A stretch of DNA of 64,000 nucleotides, from contig NC_087072.1 of assembly GCF_026151205.1 (NCBI RefSeq), positions 503,501-567,500 on the forward strand, read 5' to 3'. This document shows, in pieces, positions 1 through 12,300 of the stretch; position 1 is the stretch's first letter, and each line of letters begins with the position of its first letter. Origin of the DNA: Bolinopsis microptera (Eukaryota > Ctenophora > Tentaculata > Lobata > Bolinopsidae). A model generated the notes under the pieces. That model was not told where the DNA came from. It did no database searches and saw nothing but the letters and a program-made list of their open reading frames with translations. A program made the translations under genes and the position numbers.

Positions 1-410
1 GAACAGTCTGCAGCAGACTTGCACTCTTCAGCACTCTTTTCATGGCAACAGTCCCCAGTGTTCTGCAAATCTAGGTGTCATTCTTCCGGTAGGTATTAAT
101 TTTCCATTGTTTGCAGATAAAGAATTAACGAATTGTTGAGTCGCGTGTCGCACTTGGCAGTTCCTCCTTGTTAGTTTTCTGCGTAATAACACATATTTGA
201 AAAACAACTTCCGGAATGATGAGGGCAAGTGTATTCTTGTATTTTGATCGCGTCATTTTTTATCGACAAATTACATTTATTAAAGATATTGATCAGATAA
301 ATTATGTTGTCTAGTTGATAAAATGTGTAGGAGTCTCCACAGAATTTACGGAAAATGACGTGATCTGAGAGCCCAGTCTTCCCTCAGCTAACCGATAACT
401 AATGCTAACT
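1..410. other. no gene seen
   Basis: I see no supported coding region, RNA gene or clear repeat here. The short open frames have no recognisable content. Confidence 0.4.
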
Positions 411-488
411 ACTAGTTTCAAGTATGGTTACTATGGTTACTACTAGTTTCAAGTATGGTTACTATGGTTACTAATAGTTTCAAGTAAT
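411..488. repeat. 31-bp tandem repeat, about 2.5 copies, with GGTTACTATGGTTACT core
   Basis: The flank ACTAGTTTCAAGT occurs at 411 and 442, with a diverged third copy near 471. The copies are separated by a GTTACTATGGTTAC-type near-palindrome. This is one of the small flank-plus-motif duplications seen throughout the window. Confidence 0.8.
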
Positions 489-561
489 CTTTAGGATTTG
501 AGAGTGACCTGTGCTTGAAACCCCCTCAATCATCCACTACGTCAATATACTTATTATACAA

Positions 562-875
562 ACTAGCAGGAACCCGTATAATATAACCCTGAACGGTGTC
601 AAGACTCAAGAGACTAAAATAATTATTACCTATTTAATTCGCGTTTTTGACACCACTAAAGGGTCCAAATTTTGGGCTCTAAAATCCTTATTCCTTGACA
701 TATTTTTTATTTTTTCATGCTGATTTGGAAGCCATTAAAGCATTTGACCCAGTCAAAAAAGTTTCAGTTGTATATCTTTTACGGTTTTTGCGGAAAGTCG
801 CGTTAAAGTTGATGCCGTGGTGTCGGTAAAATGGCACGGAAAACTATCGTCTCGCTTTATATATAGTAAGATATA
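562..875 (+). repeat. interspersed repeat, inverted relative to 4226-4590
   Basis: The segment matches the reverse complement of 4226-4590 over about 300 bp with scattered changes. Shared landmarks are CGCGTTTTTGACACCA, GTTAAAGTTGATGCCGTGG and TCGCTTTATATATAGTAAG. It looks like an old dispersed repeat. No coding capacity is visible, and the 70-residue open frame across it is not recognisable. Confidence 0.7.
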
Positions 876-1178
876 GAAAAATATAATAATCTAAAATTAC
901 TTATTGGTCTAGTTTGGTGACACAGGAGAGCCCAGTTGAGTTTTAGTTTAGGTTTAGGTTTTAGATCATAGTTCAAAAGGTTAGCCATGTTTCATGGCAG
1001 AGAGAGATATCATGTGTGCAGAGCCGTACCGGATGTAGAATTTGAGATATAATATAGATTAGTTACCATGTATTAGGGTCATCTCGATTTTGGAGGGATA
1101 GCAAGTGCTTTTTAAGGTTAGATTTAATAATACCTGACGAGGCTGATAAGTCTGAATTTTTGGAAGAACCCGGGATTA
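876..1178. other. no gene seen
   Basis: This is AT-rich unassigned sequence. A few TTTAGG-like words near 938-962 are too few to be a telomeric tract. Confidence 0.4.
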
Positions 1179-1835
1179 TTATCCCATCTTCATTAGCATC
1201 ACATATTTCGGGCTGAGGTCATTCCAAATTTTCGTAGAGGTGTACAAAACGTTCTGTTGGGAGATATCTAACCGCAGTAATGGGACAATCAGACGAAGTT
1301 TTTCATTTCTAGGACAGAACTTGAAAAGATCTTTATTCGACTGGGGAACATCAAATTTAAGAATTTTGAATAGTTCCATAAATGTGTGGTACATGTGCAG
1401 ATTCTCCAGGTTCATAATTTTCTGCTCAGTGAATAGCGGTTTAGTGTGTTCAAGACAGTAGTTCTTGCTAGCCATATGTTCGTTATAAGTTCTTGAACGT
1501 GCACAGGTTAAATAGTATTCTTTATGATCAAAATTGGGAATGTTACCAAATAGCAGTCTTATACATCGTTTTTGAATTGCAAAGATTTTATTCAGCTTAT
1601 GTTTAGGGATCCCACCCCAGCAACTTATACAATAGCTAAGATGTGACATAAAAAGAGCATTGTATAGTTTCAAATATTCAGATTTGGGAATGAATTTGCA
1701 AATTCTCTTAATCGATACAATACTGGAGTTCAGCTTTAAAGATAAATGATTAAGATGTGGTTCCCAGCTTAGCTGTTCGTCTATTATCACCCCAAGAAAC
1801 TTTGTACATTGAACTTTTTCTAGCTTTTTGCCATC
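1179..1835 (-). pseudogene. 5'-truncated LINE reverse transcriptase C-terminal remnant
   Basis: The minus-strand frame reads CTKFLGVIIDEQLSW, then a stretch with LYNALFMSHLSYCISCWGG and IFAIQKRCIRLLF, ending near STKIWNDLSP. This order (FLGV-D.L.W, Y.A...S.L.Y....WG, Q.+..R) is typical of the thumb and connector region just after the reverse-transcriptase fingers and palm of Jockey/CR1-like non-LTR retrotransposons. The palm motifs are absent, so only about 200 codons remain of a polymerase that would normally exceed 800. The frame is open from about 1830 down to 1179, which suggests moderate age. The family assignment is from motif order only. It is part of a dead mobile element, not a host gene. 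Confidence 0.75.
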
Positions 1836-2039
1836 TTTTAAAATCGTTAGATTCCTGTTAAAGGGCCGTGTTCTGGCCCTTTTAAACCCATCGAAAAATA
1901 TTGTTCCTAGTCGGATTTATCGCTGGTCAAGGTTGCTTGTGAGCAATTGTATTGCGCGAGCGATTTTCAGGTTATGTTCTAATGATCATTTAGAAGAGAT
2001 TTATCATCTAAACATTTTTATTCAGTTTTGAATAATGAA

Positions 2040-2155
2040 TATCTTGGACCTCTATTATATACCGTGCCTCTCTATACCGGGTACCTCTATTATATACCGT
2101 GCCTCTCTATACCGTGCCTCTCTATACAGGGTACCTCTATTATATACCGTGCCTC
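2040..2155. repeat. short tandem repeats with CTCTATTATATACCGTGCC
   Basis: Several near-identical blocks of CTCTATTATATACCGTGCC and CTCTCTATACCG alternate here. The CTCTATACCGGGTA word recurs at 31608, 33310 and 36306, so this block belongs to the same dispersed family as the inverted-repeat arms at 30.8-34.1 kb. Confidence 0.7.
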
Positions 2156-2230
2156 TGAGTTTTCCCTATACGTTGAATTAATAAGCTCGAGTTGTGCGAG
2201 AAATGTGACTCATCATGGCTCATAACGCGT

Positions 2231-2589
2231 TTGGTCGGTGATTAGAGTAAATATCGAGCTGTATTGCATCACAATACGACTTATTAGAGCTTTTCATCTA
2301 GAGGTGCACCATATTTTTCATATTATGGAGCCAGGGACTAGGACATGTACAACACGTGCTTAAAAGGGCCTGCTGGGGTATATGATACGCTTGACAGGTT
2401 ATTTTATTGAGGCTACAGATACTGTCGATTGGAATAGTTTGAACCTCTATAGTCTATACCAGGTTTTCTTTTCTATACCGTGCACTTTTCGTTTTCCCCG
2501 AGATATATAGAAGTTTGACTGTATTTGAAAAGATTTTTAATAAAACTTGATCTGGGGAGCTTGTGAGAGAACCAACTATCGCCCTGCCT
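2231..2589. other. no gene seen; weak dispersed-repeat similarity
   Basis: Fragments such as TATACCGTGCACTTTTCG resemble the dispersed family at 36.3 kb. No gene is supported. Confidence 0.35.
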
Positions 2590-3062
2590 ACATCAAACAT
2601 GTGATGCGATGTATACTGTAACCATGCCATCATGTGATGCCCTGTATTCTGTAACCATGCCAACATGTGATGCCCTGTATTCTGTAACCATGCCAACATG
2701 TGATGCCCTGTATACTGTAACCATGCCAACATGTGATGCCCTGTGCCTCTGTATTCTGTAACCATGCCAACATGTGATGCCCTGTATTCTGTAACCATGC
2801 CAACATGTGATGCCTTGTATTCTGTAACCATGCCAACATGTGATGCCCTGTATTCTGTAACCATGCCAACATGAGATGCCCTGTATTCCGTAACCATGCC
2901 AACATGTGATGCCCTGTATTCTGTAACCATGCCAACATGAGATGCCCTTTAACCATGCTATCATGAGATGCCCTGTAACCATGCCAACATGAGATGCCAC
3001 GTAACCATGCCATCATGAGATTCCCTGTAACCATGCCAACATGAGATGCCCTGTAACCATGA
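2590..3062. repeat. 33-bp minisatellite with GTAACCATGCCAACATG core
   Basis: About ten units of roughly 33 bp contain GTAACCATGCCAACATG and TGCCCTGTATTCT. Units after 2940 shorten by losing the CTGTATTC part. Because 33 is a multiple of three, long minus-strand frames appear, but they are repeat artefacts. A related short array of the shortened units lies at 4080-4198. Confidence 0.9.
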
Positions 3063-4024
3063 AATAAACTTTTTTAGGAGTATGTAATCTTTCTGATCAA
3101 GACAATACATTTCAACAGTTACGCTTAGGGGCCATCTCAGACCACCCCCCCCTCCTTCTGTCCGGGTGCAGTGTGTCCGAATTTTCGAAACCACCCCCCT
3201 CCCTCGGACGTCCGGATTTCCAGCTACTTTTAAGAGTACAAATAAAACCAACTCAAATTCATTGTTAAAAAAATGTGTAGTTACTTAAAATAGACAATAA
3301 TACATTTAGTGTCGAACAAGTTTAGCACAGTTGTCAGTTACATTTAAGTACATTTAAGTACTCGTTCAAAATACAGGTAGATCAAAGAGTAGAAATAAAT
3401 GGGACTTTTTCGTTAATTCTGCCAAAATTTCTGGACGTCCGGATTTTTATAAACCACCCCCCCCTCCCCCTGTCCGGAATTTCAGACACCCCCCCCCCCT
3501 CCTGTCCGGATTTATCCGAAATTCCAACACAACCCCCTCCCCTCCAGTAGCAGTAAAATATTAGAATTTATACCATCCACTCAACATGATAACCTTCGAC
3601 TACTTTGCTTACCGCAGAAATTGGATCAAAATGCGGCGATAATTCAGGGCCATATTTATGAAAAGTTAACTGTATTTACTATTATATTATACTATTTATC
3701 CATATATGAAGATATCCATCATTAGTTAAAGATTTCAGTTAAAGATTTCAGTTAAAGAGGCAGGAGAATTAATATCCTACAAAATATGAGATATATAATA
3801 TATATGTCTTATATTTTATGGAATATTATATATTCTTTATAAGATATTATATTATATATTTCAATATTAAATATTCCATTACTACAGAAAGGTAAGTTCG
3901 CACACGGCTGACGTTTAACCTAGTTTAAGGGTTTGAATTAATCTTTGGCGGATAGTAAGCAGTTCTCACCCAGATTGGAATTCGTTTCAGAGCTCTCGAA
4001 TATTCTGTCGAATTAGCTTAATCG
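3058..4024. repeat. about 1-kb interspersed repeat, copy 1 (direct copy at 4770-5790)
   Basis: The segment matches 4770-5790 in direct orientation from ATGAAATAAACTTTTTTAGG through GAATATTCTGTC, with indels mainly in C-rich tracts. It holds pyrimidine-rich blocks such as ACCACCCCCCCCTCC separated by GTCCGGA words. No protein is supported. The two copies lie about 1.7 kb apart and could be a segmental duplication or two insertions of one element. Confidence 0.8.
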
Positions 4025-4079
4025 CCTACTTTGTAACCATGATAACTAGTAGCAATATTGTAATTAATCGTGCCTACTT

Positions 4080-4198
4080 TGCCTGTAACCATGCCAACAT
4101 GAGATACCCTGTAACCATGCCATCATGAGATGCCTTGTAACCATGCCAACATGAGATACCCTGTAACCATGCCAACATGAGATGCCCTGTAACCATGC
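4080..4198. repeat. short minisatellite of CTGTAACCATGCCAACATGA type
   Basis: About five units of around 24 bp (GCCAACATGAGATGCCCTG variants) match the shortened units at 2940-3060. Confidence 0.85.
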
Positions 4199-4225
4199 AA
4201 CATTTCCTTGTAGTTCTGCGTAATA

Positions 4226-4590
4226 TCTTACTATATATAAAGCGAGACGATATATATATATATTTATTTATCCGCACCATTTTACTGACACCACGGCATC
4301 AACTTTAACACGGGTTTCCGCAAAAACCGTACAAGATATAAAACTGAAACTTTTTTAACTGATTCAAATGCTTTAATGGCCTTCAAATCAGCATGAAAAA
4401 ATCGAAAATCGGCCAAGGAATAAGAATTTTAGTACCCAAAATTTTGACCCCCAAGTGGTGTCAAAAACGCGAATTAAATAGGTAATAATTATTTTTACTG
4501 GGAGACTTTAGGGTAGGAAACTGATCCGGCCACAAAAGAGCCTTGACACCAGTCTTAAAGGTTTGACGGGTTCCTGCTAGTATATATAAC
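4226..4590 (-). repeat. interspersed repeat, inverted copy of 562-875
   Basis: Reverse-complement similarity to 562-875 covers AATATCTTACTATATATAAAG, the GACACCACGGCATCAAC block and the GTGTCAAAAACGCGAATT block. The copies differ by many substitutions and by a TA-repeat expansion at 4250-4270. Confidence 0.7.
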
Positions 4591-4769
4591 GTTTAAACAG
4601 TTTACCAAATAGCCAAAAACTGTCGAAACCGTGGAGAACTCGTGGCATTTCTTTTAGTACCCTTCTTGTACCTCGTTCAAGAAAATGGCCTGTAACCTCC
4701 ATGTCCAGCTAGGCCAATCAAATTAAAACTAGGGTTTTGCTCGCGAAAATGACATATTAAGGAGGTTTT

Positions 4770-5790
4770 CATGAAATAAACTTTTTTAGGAGTATGTAAT
4801 CTTTCTGATCAAGACAATACATTTCAACAGCTACGCTTAGGGGCCATCTCAGACCACCCCCCCTCCTTCTGTCCGGGTGTGTCCGAATTTTCAAAACCAC
4901 CCCCCTCCCCCGGACGTGCGGATTTCCAGCTACTTTTAAGAGTGCAAATAAAACCAACTCAAATTCATTGTTAATAAAATGTGTAGTTACTTAAAATAGA
5001 CAATGCAATAGTACATTTAGTGTCGAACAAGTTTAGCACAGTTACATTTAAGTACATTTAAGTACTCGTTCAAATTACAGGGACCAAAGTTGAAATAAAT
5101 GGGACTTTTTCGTTGATTCTGCCAAAATTTCCGGACGTCCGGATTTTCATAAACCACCACCCTCCTCCCCCTGTCCGGATTTTCATACCACCCCCCCCCC
5201 CCCCCCCCTCCAGTAGCAGTAAAATTTTATATTAGAATTGAATTGAATTTATACCAACCACTTAACATGGTAACCTTCGACTACTTTGCTTACCGCTGAA
5301 ATAACAGGGGGAGGGGGGTTAATAACCCAACCGATTTAGATATTAACCCTCTCTTAAAACTGCTAAAGCAATTGGAACAAAATGCGGTGATAATTTCAGG
5401 GCCATATTTATGAAAAGTTAACTGTATTTATCCATATATGAAAATATCCATCATTAGCTAAAGATTTCAGTTAAAGATTTCAGAATGCAGTTATAGAGCT
5501 AGAGGTAGGAGAATTAATATCCTACAAAATATGAGATATATAATATATGTCTTATATTTTATGGAATATTATATATTCTTTATAAGATATTATATATATA
5601 TTTTAATATTATATATTCCATTCCTACAGAAAGGTAAGTTCGCACACGGCTGATGTTTAACCTAGTTTCCTAGTTTAAGGGTTTCAATTTTTCTTTGGCG
5701 GATAGTAAGCAGTTCTCACCCAGATTTGAATTCGTTTCAGAGCTCTCGAATATTCTGTCATTTAATAAACCTGCTCGAATTTGCTTAATC
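4770..5790. repeat. about 1-kb interspersed repeat, copy 2
   Basis: Direct copy of 3058-4024. It contains an extra segment around 5287-5380 not present in copy 1 and longer C tracts near 5188-5208. No coding region is supported. Confidence 0.8.
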
Positions 5791-5837
5791 GTGCCTACTT
5801 TGTAACTATGGTGATGTAATTAATCGTGCCTACTTTG
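5785..5837. repeat. flank-motif-flank duplication (18-bp flanks)
   Basis: TTAATCGTGCCTACTTTG occurs at 5785-5802 and again at 5820-5837. The 17 bp between them is TAACTATGGTGATGTAA. A diverged equivalent surrounds TAACCATGATAAC at 4018-4081. Confidence 0.85.
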
Positions 5838-6345
5838 CTTCAAGTGAACACGATGGTGATATTTATTTTTATCATAACTCAAGTTTTAAATTTTTAGGAA
5901 TAAATACAAGCTTTGCTCCCCCCATACTCGTCTTTTAAAACATTGACGTTAGAATGAAGATATTCAATATTTCAGAAAGCAAATTTAGACTAATCCGTTT
6001 CAAATTTTTAAGTATATTTTAAATTAGTGTTCTCCTCCTTCCTTTTCTTAGCCTAACATTTGATATTCTCCTATTTTTTCTCTTAATAAGCCTAACTATC
6101 TTTAGTCTACATTCTGGTGAATGACAAAGTCACTTAGCTAGTAACCATGGTAACAACGTAACTTTAAGGGGCGTCGCCACTAACTCTAACTTCTAAAAGT
6201 TGGAGCAAAGCCAACAATTCGGCAATTCGAATTTCCCCGGATGATAAAGGCCCATGACGGGCGTAAGTGTGCTAGTTATTGCATATTTGTACTTATCGTA
6301 ATACTCAAAACAACAATTCAATAACACAACCGCCGCCTATTTAGA
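5838..6345. other. no gene seen
   Basis: AT-rich sequence with one GTAACCATGGTAAC palindrome near 6143. No gene is supported. Confidence 0.4.
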
Positions 6346-6349
6346 CTAG

Positions 6350-6379
6350 CACGTGGTGTGGTCACGTGGTGGTCACGTG
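6350..6379. promoter_or_regulatory. cluster of three CACGTG E-boxes
   Basis: CACGTG occurs at 6350, 6363 and 6374 within 30 bp, in a locally GC-richer stretch. bHLH factors of the Myc/USF/MITF type bind this palindrome. No adjoining gene is supported, so the regulatory reading is an inference. Confidence 0.4.
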
Positions 6380-6560
6380 GTAGGCGGGCTGATAGCATGC
6401 TCTCTCCAGTCAGCTCGCTCACAACACACCAGCAGGTGGTACCTAACAACAGAGCAGGCACCGGGACCCGCCTCTTCCTACACTCTTCACATGTTCTCCG
6501 AATAAAAGTAGTTATGACGAAATTTTTGGCAGAGGGCTTGGCCATCAGGTGACATGATTA

Positions 6561-7200
6561 CATTATTTCTAGATGGCGTCAAAGCTGAGCAAGCAGATTG
6601 TGAGGCCACTTTCTATGCTAGTTTCTAGCCTTATCTTGTAATCCAATAATCATGACATTGAAAAAGGACCCATCCCTGATTATAGAGAAGTCAGCAGTAC
6701 TGCGGACAATATTCTCATTTTCAATACCCACCCAAGCGGGATTTTCCAAGAGCGTAGGAGTGCAACAAAAAGATTTAGGGTTTTATGTATATGAACCTTA
6801 CAACCGACCCCGGCCCCTCCCCCCCCCCCATCCCCCCCCCCCCCCCCCCCCCCCCCCGGTCTTGTTCGTCACATTTGTAAGTTTTCCTGAACCCAATAAA
6901 AAACTGGCAACGCCTCGCAAGATACGGTATAATTATCTTGTGTCTGCAAGATTGGGCCCTACAGTACAAACTTTATGAAGTCCTCGCTTTATGACCTCCT
7001 TATGTATAGACTATCAGTATCACATCTATAGCTAACCTGTGTAGACTAACCTAATCCTATGATTTAATTTGACACGTGACCAAACAGCATCAAGCACATG
7101 GACAGGTTATTACAGGAGTTTAAATAACCCTTCCCTATTAGGAGTTACCCAGCCTTTACAGTTGAACCCTTGTCCTTTGGTCTGACCATTGTACAGTAGT
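6561..7200. other. no gene seen; homopolymer C tract
   Basis: An almost pure C run lies at about 6819-6857. The proline-rich frame over it is an artefact of the tract. Nothing else is recognised. Confidence 0.4.
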
Positions 7201-7207
7201 AATATTA

Positions 7208-7305
7208 TAATATTGTAATTTAAAGTTAGTAGTAGTATTTTTAGCTAGTGACCATGGCAAGTGGCAACTAGTAGTAATATTGTAATTTAAAGTTAGTAGT
7301 AGTAT
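7208..7305. repeat. flank-motif-flank duplication (31-bp flanks)
   Basis: A 31-bp block containing GTAATTTAAAGTTAGTAG is present identically at 7208-7238 and 7275-7305. The insert between them contains GTGACCATGGCAAGTGGCAAC-like sequence (7248-7268), a member of the GTNACC-AT-GGNNAC motif family. Confidence 0.85.
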
Positions 7306-8290
7306 AATTATACTCCCGAACTTGTTTATAATTCTTATTCAGTTGTCATAGTGACCAGTCAGATTCTCCCTATCAGTATTTATTTACCATCAGCTAGAAC
7401 AAGATGAAGGTGTAGTTTTTGAGCGTGCAGCGGATCAATCAATTGCTAAGGAGCAACGTGCCGACTGCCGCCCGTGCTAATATGTGAAATTTGTAGTCGG
7501 CGGGTGCAAAGCCTGACACAGATGGAAACGTGCATTTAGGAGTACCAACAGAGCGACTTCCACCTTATTCAAACGTATTCAATCAGTCCATCTGCCACGT
7601 GCCATGTCAGGTTTAGTTAGTTGTCAGGGTGACCATGCTGGGGGCCCTGACATTTTGACGTTTCAGTGATTAATTTAGCGAGGTTGCGAGCAGTACTGGT
7701 AAATGGACCACTAACCCCGGCTTTAGAACGGCGCACTTATGTGACCGCCATGCCAGGGTACCCCCACCATTTTGTAATCATATTTTTTTGTAAGCTGTTG
7801 ATCTCATAACTTTGTAAGCACTATAACGCAGGTCGGCTAATAGCTGCATCTCGTCACGTCCAGCACACGATTAATAGCTGCATCTCCAAACCCCGTACAC
7901 AATTTCGAATTGGCCCCTGTTCCTCTGGTCACCATGACAACTGTTCCTCTGATTGCGTCAAAAAATTTTAATGTGCAGGCAACATACAATTTTGTGCGGT
8001 TAGGATTGAACATTCACGCAATAGAATTCATTTTCAAACACAAGTTTGAAGAATGATTTAAATAATACGGTTTAAATAGTACAGTTTTAATGCATACTAG
8101 TTTATCATGGCCTACCAGCAGCTCTTGCGAAATAAGTGTGGTTCAAATTAGTTATGCGAATTTTAGTCTCTCGGAAACATTTCAGGAAATTTGCCTTCAG
8201 GATTAAATCTAACAATGTAAAATGATAAATCAAGCATGATTTTGCTGTGCCAATTTAGGGGACGAAGTCCTGAAAATTTAAAATATGCTC
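7306..8290. other. no gene seen; small motif duplication at 7917-7950
   Basis: No gene is supported. CTGTTCCTCT is duplicated at 7917-7926 and 7941-7950 around GGTCACCATGACAA. The repeated phrase TAATAGCTGCATCTC occurs near 7839 and 7872. Confidence 0.5.
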
Positions 8291-8295
8291 ACAGT

Positions 8296-11245
8296 GATAT
8301 AGATCTCAAAGATGGTGCAAGGAGAGAGAGCCTGGAGTATAGATCTCAAAGATGGTGCAAGAAGAGAGAACCTGGAGTATAGATCTCAAAGATGGTGCAA
8401 GGAGAGAGGACCTGGAGTATAGATCTCAAAGATGGTGCAAGGAGAGAGAACCTGGAGTATAGATCTCAAAGATGGTGCAAGGGGAGAGGACCTGGAGTAT
8501 AGATCTCAAAGATGGTGCAAGGAGAGAGAACCTGGAGTATAGATCTCAAAGATGGTGCAAGGAGAGAGAACCTGGAGTATAGATCTCAAAGATGGTGCAA
8601 GGAGAGAGAACCTGGGGTATAGATCTCAAAGATTGTGCAAGGAGAGGGGACCTGGAGTATAGATCTCAAAGATGGTGCAAGGAGAGAGAACCTGGAGTAT
8701 AGATCTCAAAGATGGTGCAAGGAGAGAGGACCTAGAGTATATATCTCAAAGATGGTGCAAGGAGAGAGGACCTGGAGTATAGATCTCAAAGATGGTGCAA
8801 GGGGAGAGGACCTGGAGTATAGATCTCAAAGATGGTGCAAGGAGAGAGGACCTGGAGTATAGATCTCAAAGATGGTGCAAGGAGAGAGAACCTGGAGTAT
8901 AGATCTCAAAGATGGTGCAAGGAGAGAGGACCTGGAGTATAGATCTCAAAGATGGTGCAAGGAGAGAGGACCTGGAGTATAGATCTCAAAGATGGTGCAA
9001 GGAGAGAGAACCTGGAGTATAGATCTCAAAGATGGTGCAAGGAGAGAGGACCTAGAGTATAGATCTCAAAGATGGTGCAAGGAGAGAGGACCTGGAGTAT
9101 AGATCTCAAAGATGGTGCAAGGAGAGAGGACCTGGAGTATAGATCTCAAAGATGGTGCAAGGAGAGAGAACCTGGAGTATAGATCTCAAAGATGGTGCAA
9201 GGAGAGAGGACCTGGAGTATAGATCTCAAAGATGGTGCAAGGAGAGAGGACCTGGAGTATAGATCTCAAAGATGGTGCAAGGAGAGAGGACCTGGAGTAT
9301 AGATCTCAAAGATGGTGCAAGGAGAGAGAACCTGGAGTATAGATCTCAAAGATGGTGCAAGGAGAGAGAACCTGGAGTATAGATCTCAAAGATGGTGCAA
9401 GGAGAGAGGACCTGGAGTATAGATCTCAAAGATGGTGCAAGGAGAGAGGACCTGGAGTATAGATCTCAAAGATGGTGCAAGGAGCGAGGACCTGGAGTAT
9501 AGATCTCAAAGATGGTGCAAGGAGCGAGGACCTGGAGTATATATCTCAAAGATGGTGCAAGGAGAGAGGACCTGGAGTATAGATCTCAAAGATGGTGCAA
9601 GGAGAGGGAGCCTGGAGTATAGATCTCAAAGATGGTGCAAGGAGAGAGGACCTAGAGTATAGATCTCAAAGATGGTGCAAGGAGAGAGGACCTGGAGTAT
9701 AGATCTCAAAGATGGTGCAAGGAGAGAGAACCTGGAGTATAGATCTCAAAGATGGTACAAGGAGAGAGGACCTGAAGTATAGATCTCAAAGATGGTGCAA
9801 GGAGAGAGGACCTGGAGTATAGATCTCAAAGATGGTGCAAGGAGAGAGGACCTGGAGTATAGATCTCAAATATGGTGCAAGGAGAGAGGACCTGAAGTAT
9901 AGATCTCAAAGATGGTGCAAGGAGAGAGGACCTGGAGTATAGATCTCAAAGATGGTGCAAGGAGAGAGGACCTGGAGTATAGATCTCAAAGATGGTGCAA
10001 GGAGAGAGGACCTGGAGTATAGATCTCAAAGATGGTGCAAGGAGAGAGGACCTGGAGTATAGATCTCAAAGATGGTGCAAGGAGAGAGGACCTCAAGTAT
10101 ATATCTCAAAGATGGTGCAAGGAGAGAGGACCTGGAGTATAGATCTCAAAGATGGTGCAAGGAGAGAGGACCTGGAGTATAGATCTCAAAGATGGTGCAA
10201 GGAGAGAGGACCTGGAGTATAGATCTCAAAGATGGTGCAAGGAGAGAGGACCTGGAGTATAGATCTCAAAGATGGTGCAAGGAGAGAGAACCTGGAGTAT
10301 AGATCTCAAAGATGGTGCAAGGAGAGAGAACCTGGAGTATAGATCTCAAAGATGGTGCAAGGAGAGAGGACCTGGAGTATAGATCTCAAAGATGGTGCAA
10401 GGAGAGAGGACCTGGAGTATAGATCTCAAAGATGGTGCAAGGAGCGAGGACCTGGAGTATAGATCTCAAAGATGGTGCAAGGAGCGAGGACCTGGAGTAT
10501 ATATCTCAAAGATGGTGCAAGGAGAGAGGACCTGGAGTATAGATCTCAAAGATGGTGCAAGGAGAGAGAACCTGGAGTATAGATCTCAAAGATGGTGCAA
10601 GGAGAGAGAGCCTGGAGTATAGATCTCAAAGATGGTGCAAGGAGAGAGGACCTAGAGTATAGATCTCAAAGATGGTGCAAGGAGAGAGGACCTGGAGTAT
10701 AGATCTCAAAGATGGTGCAAGGAGAGAGAACCTGGAGTATAGATCTCAAAGATGGTACAAGGAGAGAGGACCTGAAGTATAGATCTCAAAGATGGTGCAA
10801 GGAGAGAGGACCTGGAGTATAGATCTCAAAGATGGTGCAAGGAGAGAGGACCTGGAGTATAGATCTCAAATATGGTGCAAGGAGAGAGGACCTGAAGTAT
10901 AGATCTCAAAGATGGTGCAAGGAGAGAGGACCTGGAGTATAGATCTCAAAGATGGTGCAAGGAGAGAGGACCTGGAGTATAGATCTCAAAGATGGTGCAA
11001 GGAGAGAGGACCTGGAGTATAGATCTCAAAGATGGTGCAAGGAGAGAGGACCTGGAGTATAGATCTCAAAGATGGTGCAAGGAGAGAGGACCTCAAGTAT
11101 ATATCTCAAAGATGGTGCAAGGAGAGAGGACCTGGAGTATAGATCTCAAAGATGGTGCAAGGAGAGAGAACCTGGAGTATAGATCTCAAAGATGGTGCAA
11201 GGAGAGAAGACCTGGAGTATAGATCTCAAAGATGGTGCAAGGAGA
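8296..11245. repeat. 40-bp minisatellite, about 74 copies, with a roughly 1-kb higher-order duplication
   Basis: Units of exactly 40 bp contain GATCTCAAAGATGGTGCAA followed by GGAGAGAGGACCTGGAGTAT. Variant units show an internal duplication. GGAGCGAGGA is at 9481 and 9521 and again at 10441 and 10481 (960 bp apart). GGTACAA, TATGGTGCAA and CCTCAAGTAT variants recur 1000 bp apart (9751/10751, 9871/10871, 10091/11091). So about 24-25 units were duplicated en bloc. Open frames here are short and are not genes. Confidence 0.95.
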
Positions 11246-12300
11246 TTCATTAATGAATGAATTCTAGCAATGAGGAATGTAAATTTGGAATGCAAGGGGC
11301 GACTTTCGTGGAGTAAGACAGTCTAAAGTAACTAGGACCCAAAATATTTGGTCGCGGGTCCTAGTTTTAACTGGCACAAAGATGTGACCAAATGATATTA
11401 GCACATTGTTCATAAAACTGCAGTTACCTAATGATTCAACTTGGCAGTTCCTTCACTCACTCTCCCTACTTCAGTCATGATCAATAGTAGTTAACTAGGT
11501 GACAATAGTCTGCACGCGTGAATTAAACTGCTTCTTGATATCATTATCCTCATTCCGCGACCAGCAGGGTAAACACTTGTGATTTTGGGTTGACAACCTG
11601 TTGTCAAGACAACATGCTCGCAATATACTCAACTACATCTAAAGGGTCATCTAGTAAGTTAATCTAAATTTGTATTTTCTAAAGAACTGTCATTTTCTAA
11701 AGAACTGTCGCGTTCAGAAAATTATTGTCATTTCGTGATTTCTGCTCTGCCGAGCTCTTAGCGAATGATTAATATTGACCATTCTGCAACCCAGGAAACC
11801 TGTTGTCAAGACAACATGCTCGCAACAGGCAATAATACAACTTTTAATTTTAAACCACTCCGTAATATTATTTTGTAATATTATCTTGTAATATTATTTT
11901 GTAATATTATTTTGTAATATTATGGGTTAGTTAGCCAGCTTATGTTGCACGATGTTCGAATAACCAACGATCAAAGCAGATATCATCTCAGCCCACGACG
12001 CGAAACCATCTTGAAACCAGGTAACTTGTAACAGCGGCAGTGTCCAAGAAGCTCTGCTGCCCACAATAACCTCGACCAGTACAGTTTGAGAACCCTCAGT
12101 ACCGTGTCTTATCACAGTTTGAGAACACCTTGAACCAAGTGAGGTGAGTCAATTTTAGCAACATAATCTGCAGTTCATTATCAGAGGAGAGCCATGACAG
12201 CTGTAGTAACTAGTAGTAACGCGTTGATTGTAGCGTTTATCTTGTAGCCTGCAAATGCCTACATAAGTACCTAGATACTTAATATTTAAATATAAAACAC
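11246..12300. other. no gene seen; duplicated 27-mer and small AT repeat
   Basis: A 27-bp block with the palindrome GTTGTC-AA-GACAAC occurs at 11597-11623 and 11799-11825. A TTGTAATATTA tandem repeat lies at about 11864-11922. I see no gene. The 62-codon minus frame at 11927-12115 has no recognisable content. Confidence 0.5.

Noticed and set aside
938-962. TTTAGG-like words suggesting a telomeric repeat
   Set aside because: Only a few irregular copies.
6652-6978. 108-codon plus frame with a proline run
   Set aside because: Created by the C homopolymer; the remainder has no recognisable content.
8296-11245. Regular 40-bp repeats considered as a CRISPR array or a repetitive protein gene
   Set aside because: There are no unique spacers between units, no cas genes, and the genome is animal. 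A 40-bp unit is not a multiple of three, so frames close every few units.
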